64,000 nt of DNA from Allolobophora icterica (lineage: Eukaryota > Annelida > Clitellata > Crassiclitellata > Lumbricidae): NCBI GenBank assembly GCA_963556255.1, contig OY744605.1:69584693-69648692 (forward strand). The letters run 5' to 3'. The notes under the pieces are model-generated. The model had not been told where the DNA came from and did not search any database. It saw only the letters and a program-made list of their open reading frames with translations. How positions within the stretch are numbered: position 1 is the stretch's first letter; every line of letters begins with the position of its first letter. The translations under genes were made by a program, and so were the position numbers. This document shows positions 7,589 through 17,202 of the stretch, one piece after another.

Positions 7589-10500
7589 TTTTGTAGTGCC
7601 CGTATGCCAGCGTTCTTATTCCGTCCGGAGATATCCACTTTTTTTTGTCTAATGGAGAGAGGCTGATCTTATTCTGCTCGTATACTCCGATTTGGTGGTC
7701 GTGGCTTCGAATCACGACTTGCGTGTGTCGCATCTCTTCTCGTTCGAACAGGCATTCCTTGTATAGCTCGTGGTGCAGATCCTTCTTCACAACTGCTCTC
7801 TGAACGCCTTTTGCTTTCCTGATCTCTGAACCACCCGATTTTAAGATCGAGTACATCTTCGGGCGTAATCCTACGAATTCCGCGATGGCGACTCCGTTAC
7901 ATTCATCCTTGAACTTGCCCACGACTTTCTTGTTCTCGACGTCGTAGTATGGGCTGTCTTTTGGAAACTCACTAAAGTCGTATAAGTGTTTTTTATTCCA
8001 CATATCGGCGTAAGCGTTCGGAGTTTCCACCTGAAATAAGAGGCTATCTGTGTCTGTATATAGCAACTGGGCTTTTTCTCCGTACTCGTTTTTCACATCG
8101 TTGTACCAGAAGTCGTACATGAGGTGCTTGCTGAGGTCGAGGACAGCCTGACCAACATATACAGGTCTGTTTAACTTGAGCTTGCTCTTCAAACTGTGAA
8201 TCGCGGCGAGTTGGTCGTTGAAGATTTTGTGTGATATGTAGGCCGGGTCAGCAATTAGTTTACGAAGTTTGTCAACTTTTGAGGTCGGTACCAGGTTAAC
8301 TCTGATTCTTTTTCTAAGATTTTCCATGGTCTTTCCAAAGACCGCATTATTAGCCAGTTTGAAGAAATCCTTCTCAAACTCCGACGTTGCCTTCGCTCTC
8401 AATTTCGTATTCATCTCGATGTATGGAGCCATCCATGCCTCCTGCCTGAATTTAATGGCACGATGGATCTTAGAAACTCGTAGGCCCAACGAGTGATATA
8501 GTTTGAGATTTCTATAATGGACCACATACCGCTCCTTAGGTCGTAGGCTTGGTACTAACTTCACATGCTTTGTGAACTTGCCTCCCAACTCGTTCATAAG
8601 CACATTCTGATAGTCACTCAACCACTCCTCTTCGACGGTCAGGGTCTCCGGTGCTAAGGGATAGTCGCTATGTGCATCGTGAAGGTGCTCCGGGTACCCG
8701 AGATCTACTTCAAGTAGGAAGCCTTCAGGCGCGTCGTCTGGAGTTTCCAACACTTCATCGAGAGTTGGACTTTCCCAGCTAAATCCTCCAACTGGTAGTG
8801 ACTGTTGCATCGCCCAGCCGTACAGGTTATTAGCATCGAGATACATGATCCAGTTTTCTGGCTTCGTGGTATCATGATCTGGACATAGTGGGTTGTTGGC
8901 CTTTGCGAATCTCTTGGATACCATCGAAATTCCGCCTCTGAGGCCTTTCTCTACAAACAAATGCATGTCTATATCAGTTAAAAGTTCGAGTTCGATCTTC
9001 GTCTTTTTCAACAAAGCGTCCCAAGCCATTCCTGGTAGGCTAAAGTAGTTAGCCGGGTCCAGACTGTAGTGCTTCATCGATGTGGATCTGAAGGTCTCGA
9101 ATACATCGGCTAGTAGGAGTACATCCGTACGGAGATACAAGTCATGATAGTCGCCCAGAGTTTTACAATCGAATTCATTCCATACTCGTTGGGCGTGTTC
9201 ATAATCCGCATCAGAAATGTTCTCTCGGGAGAGCCTGCTGTAGAACGCTTCTTTGGGTGGAAGTCGATCTTCTTCGAAGCGGTGGTAATCATGGATGTAT
9301 TCGTAACAATAAACGCCCTTTCGCCTCAACAGATCTAATTTTAACCGTTCGTTATGAACGAAATTTTCCTTTATATACGCCGTTGTGACTTTGAGATCCT
9401 CTAGCGACAGATTTCCTGATAGTTTATCTAACGAGCTGTTTAGAAACTGGAGACTATCGATGAACTGCAGTTGTCCTATGTTGAATGTCATGTATTTCTC
9501 CATATTGTTTGGGATGCAGTTAATATCAGTTTCCTCATCCTGTGCGGCCTCACAGCTGCCTATCGCTTGCATTATGAGGTGGCTGTCGTAACCTCGTAGA
9601 TTGTGGAAGACCACTGGTACCTTGCACTTATCTGGATATATTCGAAGCTTGAGGTTGCAGGCGTTATGAGCAGCACCTCGGTACTTACCAGTAATGTGAC
9701 AGTGGTCGCGAACTCTATCCTCTTCGAGCGCTTCTCCGCAGATATGACATTCGTTAGCCTCGCGGAATGATTGGCGATCGGCCGCTGACATAACCATCTT
9801 AGCTGGGGTGGCCAGCCTTTGCTTGATAGTGGCTAGCTCGCCTTGTAGTCGTTGCAGGAACTCTGGCACGGCGTTCTCTCCACGATATAGAACTGGTTTC
9901 TTGGTGCGGCCATCGCATCGAACTACAATATAACAAAAACTACATGGTTTCTGCTCAGCTATCTGTCTTGTATTGCTCTCGTTAGGGTTCATGGCCGCAT
10001 TGATGACTGGCACGTTCAACGCCTCGAAGTCTGCGTAAACGATATACGGAGTGCGCATCTGTTTGTGATGGTTCTGGAATTTGAGGATATTTTCATCCTC
10101 TTTTGGCATCTCAATTCTCTGAGGCTTCTCACTAATACCCTGACAATCTTTGACATGAGCATCCAGCAAGTCTTGTCTACAGAATACGTGTAGGCAGCGA
10201 CGACATGGGTGTTTCTTGCTTTTGTCTTTGCTATTTTGATTAAGAATTCGGCCAAGGTCTTTAATCCAGACGTAGTGGTGATTCTGTAAAGGAAAAGTCT
10301 GCAAATGAGCCTGCAAATGAATTTCATTTGCGTTTGCGTTTACGTCGCTGGCCAATAGCAGAAGGTCAATATTATGGCCTCTATCGATCTGCTTTGATAC
10401 ACAGATTGGATATAAAGCTTTATCCCACCCGAAGACTGAGACGCTTATAGTTGGGTTCTGACGTTCGAACTTACCGATATCTGTGACCTTCACTGGGAAT

Positions 10501-11321
10501 TCTATACCGTCAAAGTTTAGCTCCTGCAGGTGAGCCTGATACTTATAGGGGCGATTCGGATTTTGATCTGCTGGGTACATTGCGCTTAGTATGGCCCACT
10601 CGAAGCAGCGATTATCGTTGTTTTGCACGTTAATAACTGAGCGGGGTGGCACATACTTCGGTGTGGGAAAGTAGCTCTTACCTCGGAAAGGCTTATATCT
10701 TGCAAAACTGAGGTCTAGCGACACGACCCGCTTCACTCTCCACCCCGATCCCTCATTGGTATACTCCTCGAGGAGTTGTAGTACTTCGGCCTTGGCCTTC
10801 CGTATAGCCCCTTGGACTTTACCTGCATTGGTAATTGGTGCTGCTGTGCTTCGAAAGTAGGCGGTATTGGTAATGATGCCGGGGGGCGTGTTGCCACCAT
10901 ACACATTATCAACGGTCGGTGCCAACTTTTCCAAATCAACAGTCAACACTTGAGAGTATTTAAAACCGCCATTTTTCAAGAGCTCTTCGTTGAGTTGCGC
11001 CTCAATATTCTGCTCCATTGCACTCAAGAAAGCCAACGCATCTCCTTCCAGCCTGTGGTTAAGAGGTACTTCTGCACGGAAGTCTCTCAGATGCTGATTG
11101 GCGAGCTCTCTGTACACTAGAAAGGGTGGTGGTCCACCTCTATCCTTCTTAAGTAGGAGTGGGTCGAATTGTGCCAGAATGGCTTTACGTTTTAACCCTC
11201 TGCGCTTACGCACTGGAGGAATTGGCCTTGGAAGCAGTGGCTGTAGTAAGCGCCTTTTGACTGCATCAGGGATAGGTTCGTCTAACAATTGTTCAATTTT
11301 TTCATTCGTAGACAATGCCAT
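7575..11321 (-). CDS. Protein-primed family B DNA polymerase with extra N-terminal and zinc domains
   Basis: 1,248 aa from ATG 11319-11321; an upstream in-frame ATG at 11366 is less likely because a TATAAAAC-like element lies between them. Exonuclease motifs: YADFEAL (D431, E433), HNLRGYDSH (N574, D579) and YLRTDVLLLAD (Y729, D733). Polymerase motifs: A, YLDANNLYGWAM (D829); B, KLANNAVFGKT (988-998); C, YTDTDS (D1090, D1092). Additional parts: a possible papain-like segment with NRCFEWAILSA (C239) and HHYVWIKDL (348-356); a C2HC finger (C373, C376, H389, C393); and an endonuclease-VII/HNH-like zinc cluster (C525, C528, H540, H542, H552, C555) between exonuclease motifs I and II. It replicates the element by protein priming. 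A palindromic repeat encodes VNANANEIH near 327-335. Confidence 0.95.
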   Translation of the reverse strand: MALSTNEKIEQLLDEPIPDAVKRRLLQPLLPRPIPPVRKRRGLKRKAILAQFDPLLLKKDRGGPPPFLVYRELANQHLRDFRAEVPLNHRLEGDALAFLSAMEQNIEAQLNEELLKNGGFKYSQVLTVDLEKLAPTVDNVYGGNTPPGIITNTAYFRSTAAPITNAGKVQGAIRKAKAEVLQLLEEYTNEGSGWRVKRVVSLDLSFARYKPFRGKSYFPTPKYVPPRSVINVQNNDNRCFEWAILSAMYPADQNPNRPYKYQAHLQELNFDGIEFPVKVTDIGKFERQNPTISVSVFGWDKALYPICVSKQIDRGHNIDLLLLASDVNANANEIHLQAHLQTFPLQNHHYVWIKDLGRILNQNSKDKSKKHPCRRCLHVFCRQDLLDAHVKDCQGISEKPQRIEMPKEDENILKFQNHHKQMRTPYIVYADFEALNVPVINAAMNPNESNTRQIAEQKPCSFCYIVVRCDGRTKKPVLYRGENAVPEFLQRLQGELATIKQRLATPAKMVMSAADRQSFREANECHICGEALEEDRVRDHCHITGKYRGAAHNACNLKLRIYPDKCKVPVVFHNLRGYDSHLIMQAIGSCEAAQDEETDINCIPNNMEKYMTFNIGQLQFIDSLQFLNSSLDKLSGNLSLEDLKVTTAYIKENFVHNERLKLDLLRRKGVYCYEYIHDYHRFEEDRLPPKEAFYSRLSRENISDADYEHAQRVWNEFDCKTLGDYHDLYLRTDVLLLADVFETFRSTSMKHYSLDPANYFSLPGMAWDALLKKTKIELELLTDIDMHLFVEKGLRGGISMVSKRFAKANNPLCPDHDTTKPENWIMYLDANNLYGWAMQQSLPVGGFSWESPTLDEVLETPDDAPEGFLLEVDLGYPEHLHDAHSDYPLAPETLTVEEEWLSDYQNVLMNELGGKFTKHVKLVPSLRPKERYVVHYRNLKLYHSLGLRVSKIHRAIKFRQEAWMAPYIEMNTKLRAKATSEFEKDFFKLANNAVFGKTMENLRKRIRVNLVPTSKVDKLRKLIADPAYISHKIFNDQLAAIHSLKSKLKLNRPVYVGQAVLDLSKHLMYDFWYNDVKNEYGEKAQLLYTDTDSLLFQVETPNAYADMWNKKHLYDFSEFPKDSPYYDVENKKVVGKFKDECNGVAIAEFVGLRPKMYSILKSGGSEIRKAKGVQRAVVKKDLHHELYKECLFEREEMRHTQVVIRSHDHQIGVYEQNKISLSPLDKKKWISPDGIRTLAYGHYKINDG
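10313..10346. repeat. Small palindromic repeat, copy B (inside the polymerase gene)
   Basis: GCAAATGAA, 1 nt, TTCATTTGC: perfect 9-bp arms at 10313-10321 and 10323-10331, followed by GTTTGCGTTTACG. Nearly the same unit as copy A at 2672-2700. An additional GCAAATGA lies just upstream. Translated in frame as NANANE. Confidence 0.75.
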
Positions 11322-11372
11322 AATTATAAATTGTTTTATACTAATCCATGGTAATATCAGTCTCATCCATTG

Positions 11373-11684
11373 TCAATAGTATACCTCAGAAGTTATTACT
11401 ACTAATACTATAGTCGGAAGTTATTTATACTAATACATTTAAAAAATTTGTTAATTTTAATTATTTATTTATACCTGATATTAAATTATGGTCTGGCGTC
11501 TCCAACCGCAGATAATACTATATTCAATTATGGCCAGGCGTCTTCAACTGCAGACAATACTATAGTCAGAAGTTATTTATACCACTACTATAATCAGAAG
11601 TTATTTATACTAACATTTTAAAAAATTCGTGAATTTTAATTATTTATTTATTTTTATACCTGATATTCAATTACAGTCAGACGC
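11373..11684. repeat. Degenerate direct repeats upstream of the polymerase gene
   Basis: A block of about 100 bp (11400-11500) containing AGTTATTTATACTAA, a run of A and TTAATTTTAATTATTTATTT and then ACCTGATAT recurs at 11580-11684; shorter pieces with CTATAGTCAGAAGTTATT occur between. The right copy includes the 3' end of the small Cys-rich gene, so the left copies are partial duplicates of that gene end plus its trailer. Because the polymerase starts at 11321 on the minus strand, these repeats sit in its promoter region. Confidence 0.65.
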
Positions 11685-11926
11685 TTACATTCGTCTTGAA
11701 AGATGCTTTCATCTCGCAACTTTTTAAGTCTAGCAGCCTTGTAGCCACAACCCAGGCAAACACCTATTTTATTTTTCACCGCCTTTCCACAACCTATGCA
11801 CGGCTGCGTACCACCACCCTTTCTCAGTCTTAACAAGTGAAGTTTGCAATAAACTCCTAGGCAGCTATTACCACATATGTCTCTTGTCCCAATTACCAAC
11901 CACGCACACAGATTTCTGCCCTTCAT
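11654..11926 (-). CDS. Small Cys-rich zinc-binding protein of the Polinton
   Basis: 90 aa from ATG 11924-11926. Cys pairs are arranged as CGNSCLGVYCKLH, then CIGCGK and CLGCGY, a pattern able to hold two zinc ions; the C-terminus is helical and charged. A TATATAAT box lies about 15-22 bp before the ATG on the minus strand, the best promoter-like signal in the element. Small CxxC-rich proteins of this kind are common accessory genes in such elements. A DNA-binding or regulatory role is a guess. I do not recognise a named family. Confidence 0.6.
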   Translation of the reverse strand: MKGRNLCAWLVIGTRDICGNSCLGVYCKLHLLRLRKGGGTQPCIGCGKAVKNKIGVCLGCGYKAARLKKLRDESIFQDECKRLTVIEYQV

Positions 11927-12149
11927 TTTTGATAGATAATTATATATACCCAATATAAAACTTTATCTAATTGGTTTATCAAATAGTTAGTCAAAGCAAT
12001 AGATTAATATCCAAAGGGTTTAGGTTGGCAGTAAAAACGGCCTACAGCGGCTCAGCTGGCTAGCCTTTATTTTTAAAGCATATATTTTTCATTTATGGAT
12101 TGGCCAAAACGATGTCTCGATTTCGATTCTTCCTCTTCCCTTAAAACTG

Positions 12150-12360
12150 TCCGACTCATTGAAGCATTTGGATTTTTGATCCCCACCTATCGATTATGAT
12201 TTGACTGAGCGCTTGTGAATAGGCTGCACGACTTCGCCTTTTGTGCGCTATAGAAATCTCCAGAGTACTATTACACTGAACCGTATGACTGACTTGACTA
12301 AGCACCTGTGAATAAGCTGGGGGGTTTTTTGCGATCACTTTTGGTGCTATAGAAGTTCAA
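12150..12360 (+). repeat. Two SINE 3'-end copies in tandem
   Basis: Two copies of the tail unit that recurs at 27150, 28136, 30390, 37268 and 41222. Copy 1 has TGACTGAGCGCTTGTGAATAGGCTG and GTGCGCTATAGAAAT; copy 2 has AAGCACCTGTGAATAAGCTG and TTGGTGCTATAGAAGT. Both can fold into a terminal hairpin. Confidence 0.6.
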
Positions 12361-12522
12361 CAGAGCGGCTTGTCCAATGTATCCTTTATCTATAGAAAGC
12401 TGACAGCCATATAAAATTTACCATGGTGCTGTATAAATTCCCTCTAGTAAAGACCGGCTGTAAAAAAACAGTCTTGGTTTAAACGTAACACGTTTCTGAA
12501 AACAGCTTGCTACGAAACCACC

Positions 12523-12862
12523 TTCCAATGTAAATCTCAACTTTACTTTGGAATGTCAGAGGGAGACACGATACGTCAGGGTTATTTATAGATGTGACGT
12601 CATTGTATTATAATGATCTTTTCTGGGGCTGTTCAACGAGGCCGCATTCCAATGTAAATCTCAACTTTACTTTGGAATGTCAGAGGGAGACACGATACGT
12701 CAGGGTTATTTATAGATGTGACGTCATTGTATTATAATGATCTTTTCTGGGGCTGTTCAACGAGGCCGCATTCCAATGTAAATCTCAACTTTACTTTGGA
12801 ATGTCAGAGGGAGACACGAAACGCTAGGGTTATTTATAGATGTGACGTCATTGTACTATAAA
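12523..12862. repeat. 124-bp tandem repeat, about 2.7 copies, each with a CRE palindrome
   Basis: Units start at 12523, 12647 and 12771. Copies 1 and 2 are almost identical; copy 3 diverges after its TGACGTCA. Every unit has an imperfect hairpin (TTCCAATGTAAA against TTTACTTTGGAA) and the palindrome TGACGTCA (12595, 12719, 12843), the consensus for CREB/ATF factors, preceded by GGGTTATTTATAGATG. Confidence 0.85.
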
Positions 12863-13997
12863 TATTTTTCATGGTCTTTGTTTTCGTGAAGCCATATATT
12901 CGAGTCTGCCCAATAGTTAAACTTGAATGTCTGGGTCAAGACTCGCCCTAGTGCTAAATAAATTCTATTTTGTATTACTCAGTCTTAATTTAAAAAATTA
13001 ACACGTTTGAAACACAGGCTTGATGTGTCCAGAACCTGGAAAACCTGAAAAAACCAATAACACTGACTTAAACAAAGCAATACGCTTAATCAATGGTTGT
13101 AGGCTGTAGGCAGAGTTCGCAGAAGATGGTTATGCAAAACGTTAGGGTGGCCTAAAAAATATCTGCTGCTTCGGGAGAAAAATCAGTTTAACAAAGCCAA
13201 TAGGCTATATGAAAAATACGCAATATTTCTGGGCCACCCTATTCTGCGCAGAGCCGTAGGAAAACACAGCCTACAGCCCGAGGGCTGGCAGTCCGCACGC
13301 GTCGCCTGTAGACACGCCCTGTTTCCGGCTTCAGCTTGAATCAGCGGCCTTTGTTCCAGCTGGTGAACTTTGACCTGCTCAAGCAACAACAAAATTTATT
13401 CCTATCGGCGGTGATTTTAGCACCAAAAGCAAGCGATGATTGTAAAATAAGGAAAACAACATTGATTAACCAGTAAAAAAGACTATGTCGATACTAAAAG
13501 GCATTTACATTTTAAATATTTACACGGTTTCAATAAATCTATTCATTCGGTAAACATATAATTATAGGCCTAGGCATAAAGCGGATATAGAAAACAGAGC
13601 AGTCCCTTAAGCCAGCCTAAATATAGAGCGGTTTTTCCGCCAGAAACGCAAGCGCTGCTGTATAAATGAAACAACATTGGTTGCCTTGTAGAGACTATGT
13701 CATATATAATCCTAGTTTTAAAAACATTTAAATGGTTTCAATAAATCTACTCCAGAAACTGATTTTCATTCAGTAAAAATATAGGCCTAATCGGATAAAT
13801 AAGAACAGTCCCTTAAGGTAGTCATGAATATTAAATATTAGCGACTTAATTTTCTTAGCCTCCGTATATGATGGTGGATGGCCAGTCGTCTCCCTCACCG
13901 TCTCATCTTTCCACCAACAGTGCACAGCTGGTGTACTCATTATAGCCGAGTCGGCTAGGGCATGCAGATGAAGCAGAAATCTCGAACCCATTTTTTC
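12863..13997. other. AT-rich stretch without recognisable genes
   Basis: No coding frame, RNA gene or clear repeat family seen. Short direct repeats such as TTTCAATAAATCTA (near 13530 and 13740) hint at old repeat copies. Confidence 0.5.
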
Positions 13998-14070
13998 TAC
14001 CCTGGTGGGAATTTGAACCCCCGACCTCTCGATTGAGAATTCACCACGCTAACCACTATACCATCGAGCA
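13998..14070 (-). repeat. tRNA-derived SINE head (internal pol III promoter)
   Basis: On the minus strand the segment has an A-box-like TAGTGGTTAGCG (14048-14059) and a B-box-like GGTTCAAATTCC (14008-14019) at tRNA spacing, like an Asp/Glu-type tRNA. The acceptor and anticodon stems do not pair well, so it is a tRNA-derived repeat rather than a working tRNA. A SINE-tail-like GGGCGCTATATAAATGTT lies at about 14138-14156. Confidence 0.5.
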
Positions 14071-14314
14071 TTTAGATGCCTCAAAAATCTTCCTTTTGCA
14101 GGTGCTGGTGTGGGTTGAGAGCGCGGCTGATCTGAGTGGGCGCTATATAAATGTTCAGTAAATAAATATTTATTTTTCCCCTAGCATAGTACGGTATGGT
14201 TGTGTATAGGCCTACATGCATGCATACATACTGTATAAATATACTCAAGCTTAGTTAGACCATAAAATGTGAAATAAGCTTTAAATTTTAAAGGCCTGCA
14301 GATGAAACACTAAC

Positions 14315-14581
14315 CTTCGCTCATACGTGGCTGCATCGCCTCGTCAAATCTTAGGAATATTCTTTGATGTCGCTGACGAGGAATACGTTGACAGTTTATA
14401 CAATCTTTACCAAAACTATCGTTGATAACTAGTCGAAGGAAAAATCCTTCGAAGAGGAAGTAGATAAGCCATAAGCCATTTTCTGTCTGACGCATATGAC
14501 CGGCTTCAACCGGATCTAAATGTATGCATTCATAGGGCTGTTGCGGCCTGATTGCAGCGTGTAATATATGGCACGCTCTTG
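14315..14581 (-). CDS. Candidate internal coding exon, unidentified protein
   Basis: On the minus strand a reading frame of 88 codons is bounded by an AG acceptor (GTTTATGACAG before 14581) and a GT donor (GAAG then GTTAGT after 14315), with start phase 2 and end phase 1. The peptide is not low-complexity: it contains HLDPVEAGHMRQTENGLW, LIYFLFEGFFLRLVIND and a CINCQRIP motif. It looks like conserved protein sequence, but I do not recognise the family and see no neighbouring exons. It could be part of a gene extending outside recognisable range or a captured exon. Confidence 0.4.
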
Positions 14582-14844
14582 CTGTCATAAACGCAGATTA
14601 GAAGATGGATGGTATAGAGACGGTCTTTTTTGTATCAAATCACTTGAGCCTGTTTTTTAAAAACTCTTAACACCATGATTCAAAAGACTTCTAAGCCACG
14701 ATAGCCACAGACACTGCTTGGAAACCGATCTTTGATAAGGGTCAGTGGGTCCTGTAGGCCCTCTGTGGACCCTTTTTCTGTAGAGGCAGTCTTTTATATC
14801 AAGTAGCTTTTGTAGCGCATGATTTCAACCCCGTGTTACCCCCC

Positions 14845-14847
14845 TAC

Positions 14848-14878
<31 letters not shown>

Positions 14879-14892
14879 CATACATACATACA

Positions 14893-14953
<61 letters not shown>

Positions 14954-15035
14954 CATACATACATACATACATACATACATACATACATACATACATACAT
15001 ACATACATACATACATACATACATACATACATACA

Positions 15036-15067
<32 letters not shown>

Positions 15068-15239
15068 CACATACACACATACATACAATCATACATGCAT
15101 ACATACATACATACATACATACATACATACATACATACATACATACATACATACATACATACATACATACATACATACATACATACATACATACATACAT
15201 ACATACATACATACATACATACATACATACATACATACA

Positions 15240-15270
<31 letters not shown>

Positions 15271-15625
15271 TACATACATACATACGTACAATCATACATG
15301 CATACATACATACATACATACATACATACATACATACATACATACATACATACATACATACATACATACATACATACATACGTACATACATACATACATA
15401 CATACATACATACATACATACATACATACATACATACATACATACATACATACGTACATACATACATACATACATACATATATACATACATACATACGTA
15501 CGTACATACATGCGTACATACATACATACATACAATTCATACATACATACGTACAATCATACAAGCATGTATGCATGCATGAATACATACGTACATACAT
15601 ACATTCGTACGAACATATGCATACA
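14845..15625. repeat. (TACA)n microsatellite, about 780 bp
   Basis: Nearly pure TACA/TGTA repeats with scattered interruptions (for example TATTACATAC and CGTACAATCATACATGC, each present twice), indicating internal block duplication. Long open frames on both strands here are by-products of the 4-bp repeat. Confidence 0.98.
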
Positions 15626-15649
15626 TACATGTATATAAAAACACATTGG

Positions 15650-16065
15650 CAAAGGTAGGCCTAGGTCAACTCCAGTGTGAAATTCATAGATCCAACGCTC
15701 TTAAACACAATTGTTTCAATGACTTTTATTGCCTTAATTAACATAAACAAATGCAAGAAAGAACAATAATAAGCCTAATCATTTTGCATCGCAGATCTCC
15801 CCATCCTACTCTTATTCTTCATTAGCGATTGCTTTGTTTCACTTTTATGGTTCCTTCGACCATCCAGACGTATTCTCGTTACTAGGGACGAAAGCAACGA
15901 ACGGCGAAGAAATTCGTTCAGAGCAAAAGACGTAAACAATTCAATTTATTCGGATGACGTCATCCTCTTCCGACCTGATATGTCTGCTAATAGGACGCGA
16001 AGTATGCATTTGAAAAATGACAAAACTGCATCGAGTGGGGCAAGATAACTTTTACATCATATGAT
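15650..16065. other. No gene seen
   Basis: Unremarkable AT-rich sequence. It contains one TGACGTCA palindrome (15955-15962). Confidence 0.5.
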
Positions 16066-16073
16066 AATAATAA

Positions 16074-16134
<61 letters not shown>

Positions 16135-16135
16135 T
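16066..16135. repeat. (AAT)n microsatellite
   Basis: AAT/TAA trinucleotide run of about 70 bp with one AAA interruption. Confidence 0.95.
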
Positions 16136-16380
16136 TTCGTTTAATATTTTAAAACTGACAATTACGCAGTATGATTACAAATCAGTATGAACGGATGATC
16201 ACAGGTTATTGCAGGAGTCGAATTTAACTGTATACGGCAGCCTTGCAAGGCGCCCATCACGTCCTACATCTCATTTTAACAACGCGCCATCTCGCGAATG
16301 AGTGGACCTTTGGGAGGGTTTCGGGAAGCGATCCCGCTACCTAATGCTCTTCACGCCAGTGATGTTACCACTACTCTATG

Positions 16381-17194
16381 CAGGCCCGGCCCTAGGGCAA
16401 GGCGAACGAGGCAGCCACCTTGGGTCCGCGCTTTCAAAGGCCCCGCGCTGTTGGCTATAATTTCTTTTACTGTGATGAGATTGAACGCTGACAACGCTTA
16501 CGTCGCTTAGCAACAATACGGGCAGTCACTTTGCCGCGTGAATGTGATAGGTGATTTAGGAAAAGCGAGCCTGCAGATAAAGCGAATAACAACTAGAACC
16601 CACGCTATTGTCTATTGTGACTACGAACTTTCAATTAGAAGGATGATAAAATATCTAATTATTAACATCCTTTTCAGTTGTTGGATAGTCAATAATAATT
16701 CAGTAAAACATAATAACCCGGTATTGCTTTCATAGATAAATGCTGGTATTAAGAGCCTGATTTGCATTTTGTGTTCATTAAGCCCAGTGCTGTTTTTCTA
16801 GAAAAAAGGTTCCGGAACTGAACAATATTATTATGGAAGGACTAAATCGAGAGCGAAGCCCTAAAAAAACGGGGTTTCGGTTCTGGGAGGGATCTCGGTG
16901 AAACCTTTCCCAAGAAATTTTTTGACGTCACATTAAATTAAAATAACTAAATTATTCTTTTATGAAAATAACTAGATTATTTTTAATAGCTGAAAGAGGT
17001 GCCGGAACGTCGTTACAGAGCGTTCCAGCAGAAAAAAGCACTGATTAATTTAATTTCCATTTTGCATTGTTTTAATATATATGGTATTGCCAATACCGTA
17101 TTGACAGGAAATCAACTCCGCAATGCCTTTTTATGCTTGGGGCCCAGCTCATCGCTTCCTGCCTTGAGACCCGCACACCCTAGGGTCGGGCCTG
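16381..17194. mobile_element. Non-autonomous hAT-like element with nested MITE
   Basis: The ends are CAGGCCCGGCCCTAGGG and the near-perfect inverted CCCTAGGGTCGGGCCTG. The 8-bp target duplication ACTCTATG flanks both sides exactly (16373-16380 and 17195-17202). No transposase frame is visible. Another element (16785-17043) is inserted inside. Confidence 0.85.
16785..17043. mobile_element. CAGTGCT-type hAT MITE, copy 1 (nested)
   Basis: Starts CAGTGCTGTTTTTCT and ends AGAAAAAAGCACTG; subterminal GGTTCCGGAACT. The same family occurs at 21441-21555 and 29864-30130. The flanking 8-mers share only the first five bases (ATTAA), so the target duplication is uncertain. Confidence 0.7.
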
Positions 17195-17202
17195 ACTCTA
17201 TG

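Larger units (their letters stand above)
1..11953. mobile_element. Polinton/Maverick (adintovirus-like) element, left end cut off
   Basis: Eleven compact, intact reading frames form the gene set that defines Polintons: DDE integrase, protein-primed DNA polymerase B, packaging ATPase, adenain-like protease, major and minor capsid proteins and smaller virion proteins. Genes are tightly spaced, intron-free and visibly richer in GC than the AT-rich flank. Polintons are integrated, virus-like DNA elements that replicate with their own polymerase and probably form virions. The left end lies outside the window. On the right the last gene starts at 11926, and host SINE-like sequence begins near 12150, so the boundary lies between these or slightly beyond. 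I could not find the terminal inverted repeats or a target duplication. No frame is broken, which suggests recent insertion or continued selection. Confidence 0.93.

Noticed and set aside
11927..12150. Right terminal repeat of the Polinton
   Set aside because: The left end is outside the window, so no inverted partner can be compared; no clear 6-bp duplication seen.
12523..12862. CRISPR-like array
   Set aside because: Units are contiguous 124-bp tandem repeats without unique spacers, in animal DNA.
13998..14070. Functional tRNA gene
   Set aside because: A and B boxes fit, but the acceptor and anticodon stems do not pair; a SINE head is more likely.
14819..15658. Long open frames (YIHT/YVCM repeats) on both strands
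   Set aside because: They are translations of the TACA microsatellite; every frame is open because of its 4-bp period.
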